NCBI GenBank assembly: GCA_016210285.1
Contig: JACQUN010000207.1
Span: 1-6,818, forward strand
Length of the DNA stretch: 6,818 bases
Source: Chloroflexota bacterium
GTDB taxonomy: Bacteria; Chloroflexota; Dehalococcoidia; UBA1127; JACQUN01
Reading direction: 5' to 3'
Each line of letters starts with the position of its first letter. Position 1 is the first letter of the stretch. This document shows positions 5,278-6,818 of this stretch, piece after piece. The position numbers and the translations under genes were made by a program. Below the pieces are notes generated by a model that did not search any database, was not told the DNA's origin, and saw only the letters and a program-made list of their open reading frames with translations.

Positions 5278-6330
5278 TTACGCAAAGGTCAACACCCGCC
5301 GCGGGTTCTCCACCAGTATCGCACGGATCTGCTGCTCGGTGAAGCCGCGCGCCCGCATCCGTGGCACGATGTTCTCCAGGATGTGGGCGTAGCCGTGGCC
5401 GCCGTACCTGACCAGGCGAATCTTCATGCAGATGTCGTGGGCGATGACAAGCTGGTCCAGGTGGCCCCAGGCGATGAGCTGGGCAAGCTGCTCCATGCGC
5501 TGGATGTCATTGGGCATATACACCGAGGGGTTGAAGGGGTAATACGAGTTCTCCTGGCCGAAGAGGTCGTACTCCAGGTAGCAGCCCGTCCCGGCCAGCC
5601 TGCGCAGCGTGGCGGGGTTGAAGATGGTGCGCTCAATGTGCCCCATGACAGTCCGGCGGACGTCGGCGCCTGCCTCTCGCAGCACCTCCATAATTTCGAG
5701 GGGCGCCGACTCGTCGCGGCCCGGGTGAATCAGGATGGGAGCGCCGGTCTCTCGCTGGGCGCGGGCGGCGGCGCGGAGCACCTTCCGCTCGTTGTCCGCC
5801 AGGGGCCAGGAGCAGCCGAGCTCCCCAATATGCCCGGCCCGGACGCCGGTGTCCCCCACGCCGACGCGGATGTCCCGCACAATCTCCTGGAAGATGGCGT
5901 CCTCGCTGCGGCGGTCCATGTCCCTGGGATGGGCCGTGGCGACATAGTAGCCCGCACCCATGATGATGTTCAGGCCGGTGGCTCGCGCTACCCTGGCAAG
6001 CCCCAGCGGGTCCCGCCCGATGCCGATGCTGGTGGCCTCCACGATGGTAGCGCCGCCTGCCCACCTGTAGCGCAGTGTTTCGTCAACGGCAACCGTTTCA
6101 TCCATGAGCATCAGGTTATCCAGGTTGCTGGCCTGGTGGGTGCGAATCCAGTGCAGGTTCTCCAGCCGCACCGGCTCCTGGGCCAGCCGGCGGGCCGTGG
6201 CTTCGGCAGGCTCAATGAAGACGGGGCGGAAGTCAATGAGGACGTGCTCGTGGGTCATGGTGACGCCGAGGGCTTCAGGGGCTATAGGCCCCAGGACGGT
6301 CTGGGCCTTGCCGGTCAGCTCTGATGGCAT
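5278..6330 (-). CDS. PTER-like phosphotriesterase-family metallohydrolase (candidate N-acyl amino-acid/taurine-type amidase)
   Basis: An amidohydrolase-superfamily TIM barrel of 350 aa with a complete binuclear metal site: HEH (His27, His29), bridging Glu170 in HIGELGCSWPL, His202 in IHPGR, His231 in MGHIER, and Asp299 in AHDI. Classical phosphotriesterases have a carboxylated Lys at the position of Glu170. Glu here is the feature of PHP/PTER homologues. From memory, animal PTER (349 aa) shares GKAQTVLG-like and THEH at the N-terminus, then IGE-GCSWPL, ERKVL, IHPGR, AGAD, CYLEYDLFG, AHDI, YGGHGY-HIL, ENP and LTF in the same order. PTER hydrolyses N-acetyltaurine in mammals, so an N-acyl amide is a better guess than an organophosphate; the bacterial substrate is unknown. 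Start ATG at 6330 has AAGGAG with 6-8 nt spacing, overlapping the end of the preceding small gene. No signal peptide; cytoplasmic. Confidence 0.92.
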   Translation of the reverse strand: MPSELTGKAQTVLGPIAPEALGVTMTHEHVLIDFRPVFIEPAEATARRLAQEPVRLENLHWIRTHQASNLDNLMLMDETVAVDETLRYRWAGGATIVEATSIGIGRDPLGLARVARATGLNIIMGAGYYVATAHPRDMDRRSEDAIFQEIVRDIRVGVGDTGVRAGHIGELGCSWPLADNERKVLRAAARAQRETGAPILIHPGRDESAPLEIMEVLREAGADVRRTVMGHIERTIFNPATLRRLAGTGCYLEYDLFGQENSYYPFNPSVYMPNDIQRMEQLAQLIAWGHLDQLVIAHDICMKIRLVRYGGHGYAHILENIVPRMRARGFTEQQIRAILVENPRRVLTFA

Positions 6331-6340
6331 GATGCTCTCC

Positions 6341-6532
6341 TTACGGGTTCTTGGGCCTGGGTCCTCGCTTCCATTGGGGGTTCGCGTCTACATAGGCGGT
6401 GAGCTGCTTCAGCAGGCAGTCTTCTGTGTGTTCAGTGCTAATGCCGCACCGGCCGACGTGGTCCATGGTGGCAGCCTGCAGGCACTGGATGGGCCGAGAG
6501 GTGTGCTCCTGGTTGCAGACGGGGCAGGGCAT
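6341..6532 (-). CDS. Unrecognised 63-aa Cys-rich small protein (possible zinc-binding)
   Basis: A short but well supported gene: the ATG at 6532 has AAGGAG 7 nt upstream, it sits 51 nt after ispG, and it ends in TAA 10 nt before the PTER-like start, whose Shine-Dalgarno abuts it. The protein begins MPCPVC and has Cys3, Cys6, Cys17, Cys29 and Cys39 plus His10, His25 and His35. CxxC near the N-terminus with further Cys/His suggests a small zinc-binding knuckle. The tail after residue 50 is basic and proline-rich (QWKRGPRPKNP). I do not recognise a family. Its position suggests a partner or accessory for the PTER-like/acyl-CoA dehydrogenase pair, which is inference. Confidence 0.72.
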   Translation of the reverse strand: MPCPVCNQEHTSRPIQCLQAATMDHVGRCGISTEHTEDCLLKQLTAYVDANPQWKRGPRPKNP

Positions 6533-6583
6533 GTTGCTACTCCTTCCGTTTCCTGGGCTGGGCGAAGGGAGGGTTTTTGGGGG

Positions 6584-6818
6584 CTAAGAAGCTGGACTCG
6601 GCGCCCCCTGGCGCTCAGCAATAACCTTCTGCACCTCTTCCATCAGCGCTGAGAGCATGTCGCTGGCCTGGACTACGCGGGCCTTCTGCCCCTTGCGGAA
6701 GATAACGGCGCGGCCTGCACCCGCCGCGATGCCCACGTCGGCGTCCTTGGCCTCGCCCGGGCCGTTGACCTCGCACCCCATGACGGCCACCTTGACAGAG
6801 GCGTCCAGCTTCTTGACC
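6584..6818 (-). CDS. ispG: 4-hydroxy-3-methylbut-2-enyl diphosphate synthase IspG (GcpE), C-terminal part (5' end outside window)
   Basis: IspG is the [4Fe-4S] reductase that converts methylerythritol cyclodiphosphate to HMBPP in the MEP isoprenoid pathway. The visible 77 residues begin VKKLDASVKVAVMGCEVNGP, continue GEAKDADVGIAAGAGRAVIF, then RKGQKARVV, and finish with a helical C-terminus ending in TAG at 6586-6584. MGC-VNGPGEA is the signature block containing the last iron-sulfur Cys and the conserved Glu. The open frame continues to the window edge, so the initiation codon and most of the gene lie outside. It is the upstream member of the run that includes the small Cys-rich gene. Identification is secure. 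Confidence 0.96.
   Translation of the reverse strand, partial: VKKLDASVKVAVMGCEVNGPGEAKDADVGIAAGAGRAVIFRKGQKARVVQASDMLSALMEEVQKVIAERQGAPSPAS

Noticed and set aside
4167..5342. 391-codon plus-strand open frame
   Set aside because: Antisense shadow of the acyl-CoA dehydrogenase, with biased low-complexity composition and no family motif.
5272..6324. 350-codon plus-strand open frame
   Set aside because: Almost exactly opposite the PTER-like gene and in the complementary codon phase; the real gene has all metal-site motifs and a Shine-Dalgarno.
6788..6790. GTG as the start of a separate 68-residue gene
   Set aside because: The frame is open upstream to the window edge with IspG-like residues (KKLDASVK), so this is internal to ispG.

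Overview
The window is a GC-rich bacterial chromosome segment (about 65 % GC by eye) in which every convincing gene lies on the minus strand. Read in transcription order, from high to low coordinates, it contains: the 3' end of ispG, a 63-codon Cys-rich small protein, a PTER-like phosphotriesterase-family hydrolase, an acyl-CoA dehydrogenase, a stand-alone cyclic-nucleotide-binding-domain protein, proS, a CE4 polysaccharide-deacetylase-family hydrolase, and the 5' third of nusA. The ispG, proS and nusA order is the remnant of a housekeeping neighbourhood common in bacteria (dxr-rseP-ispG-proS-(rimP)-nusA). Together with the high GC content and the lipid/amidohydrolase-type accessory genes, it would fit a Chloroflexota lineage such as Dehalococcoidia/SAR202-like bacteria. 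That taxonomic guess is inference from gene content only.

Region by region: 6818-5250 (ispG end, small protein, PTER-like, acyl-CoA dehydrogenase) looks like one transcriptional unit. Gaps are 51, 10 and 28 nt, and each internal start has a good Shine-Dalgarno. It presumably belongs to the ispG operon, whose promoter is outside the window. Near 4014-3985 there is an exact-consensus sigma70 promoter (TTGACA, 17 nt, TATAAT) for the cNMP-domain gene, followed by an AAACG/CGTTT repeat cluster that could be an operator. A weaker promoter at 3341-3312 precedes proS. proS and the deacetylase are tightly coupled, the deacetylase Shine-Dalgarno lying next to the proS stop codon. A third promoter (709-680) sits in the deacetylase-nusA gap.

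The most interesting non-coding region is the nusA leader (about 674-589). It holds a terminator-like hairpin with an imperfect U-rich tail downstream of the promoter. The extreme 5' end of the predicted transcript is also complementary (up to 10 bp) to the nusA Shine-Dalgarno region. This suggests that nusA is controlled by attenuation and/or by sequestration of its ribosome binding site.

The most interesting coding feature is the 350-residue metallohydrolase. Its motifs resemble animal PTER (N-acetyltaurine hydrolase) more than classical bacterial phosphotriesterases. It sits with an acyl-CoA dehydrogenase and an unrecognised Cys-rich mini-protein in a block that separates ispG from proS. 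No RNA genes, CRISPR arrays, insertion sequences or phage genes were seen, and no stretch over 300 nt lacks a gene.
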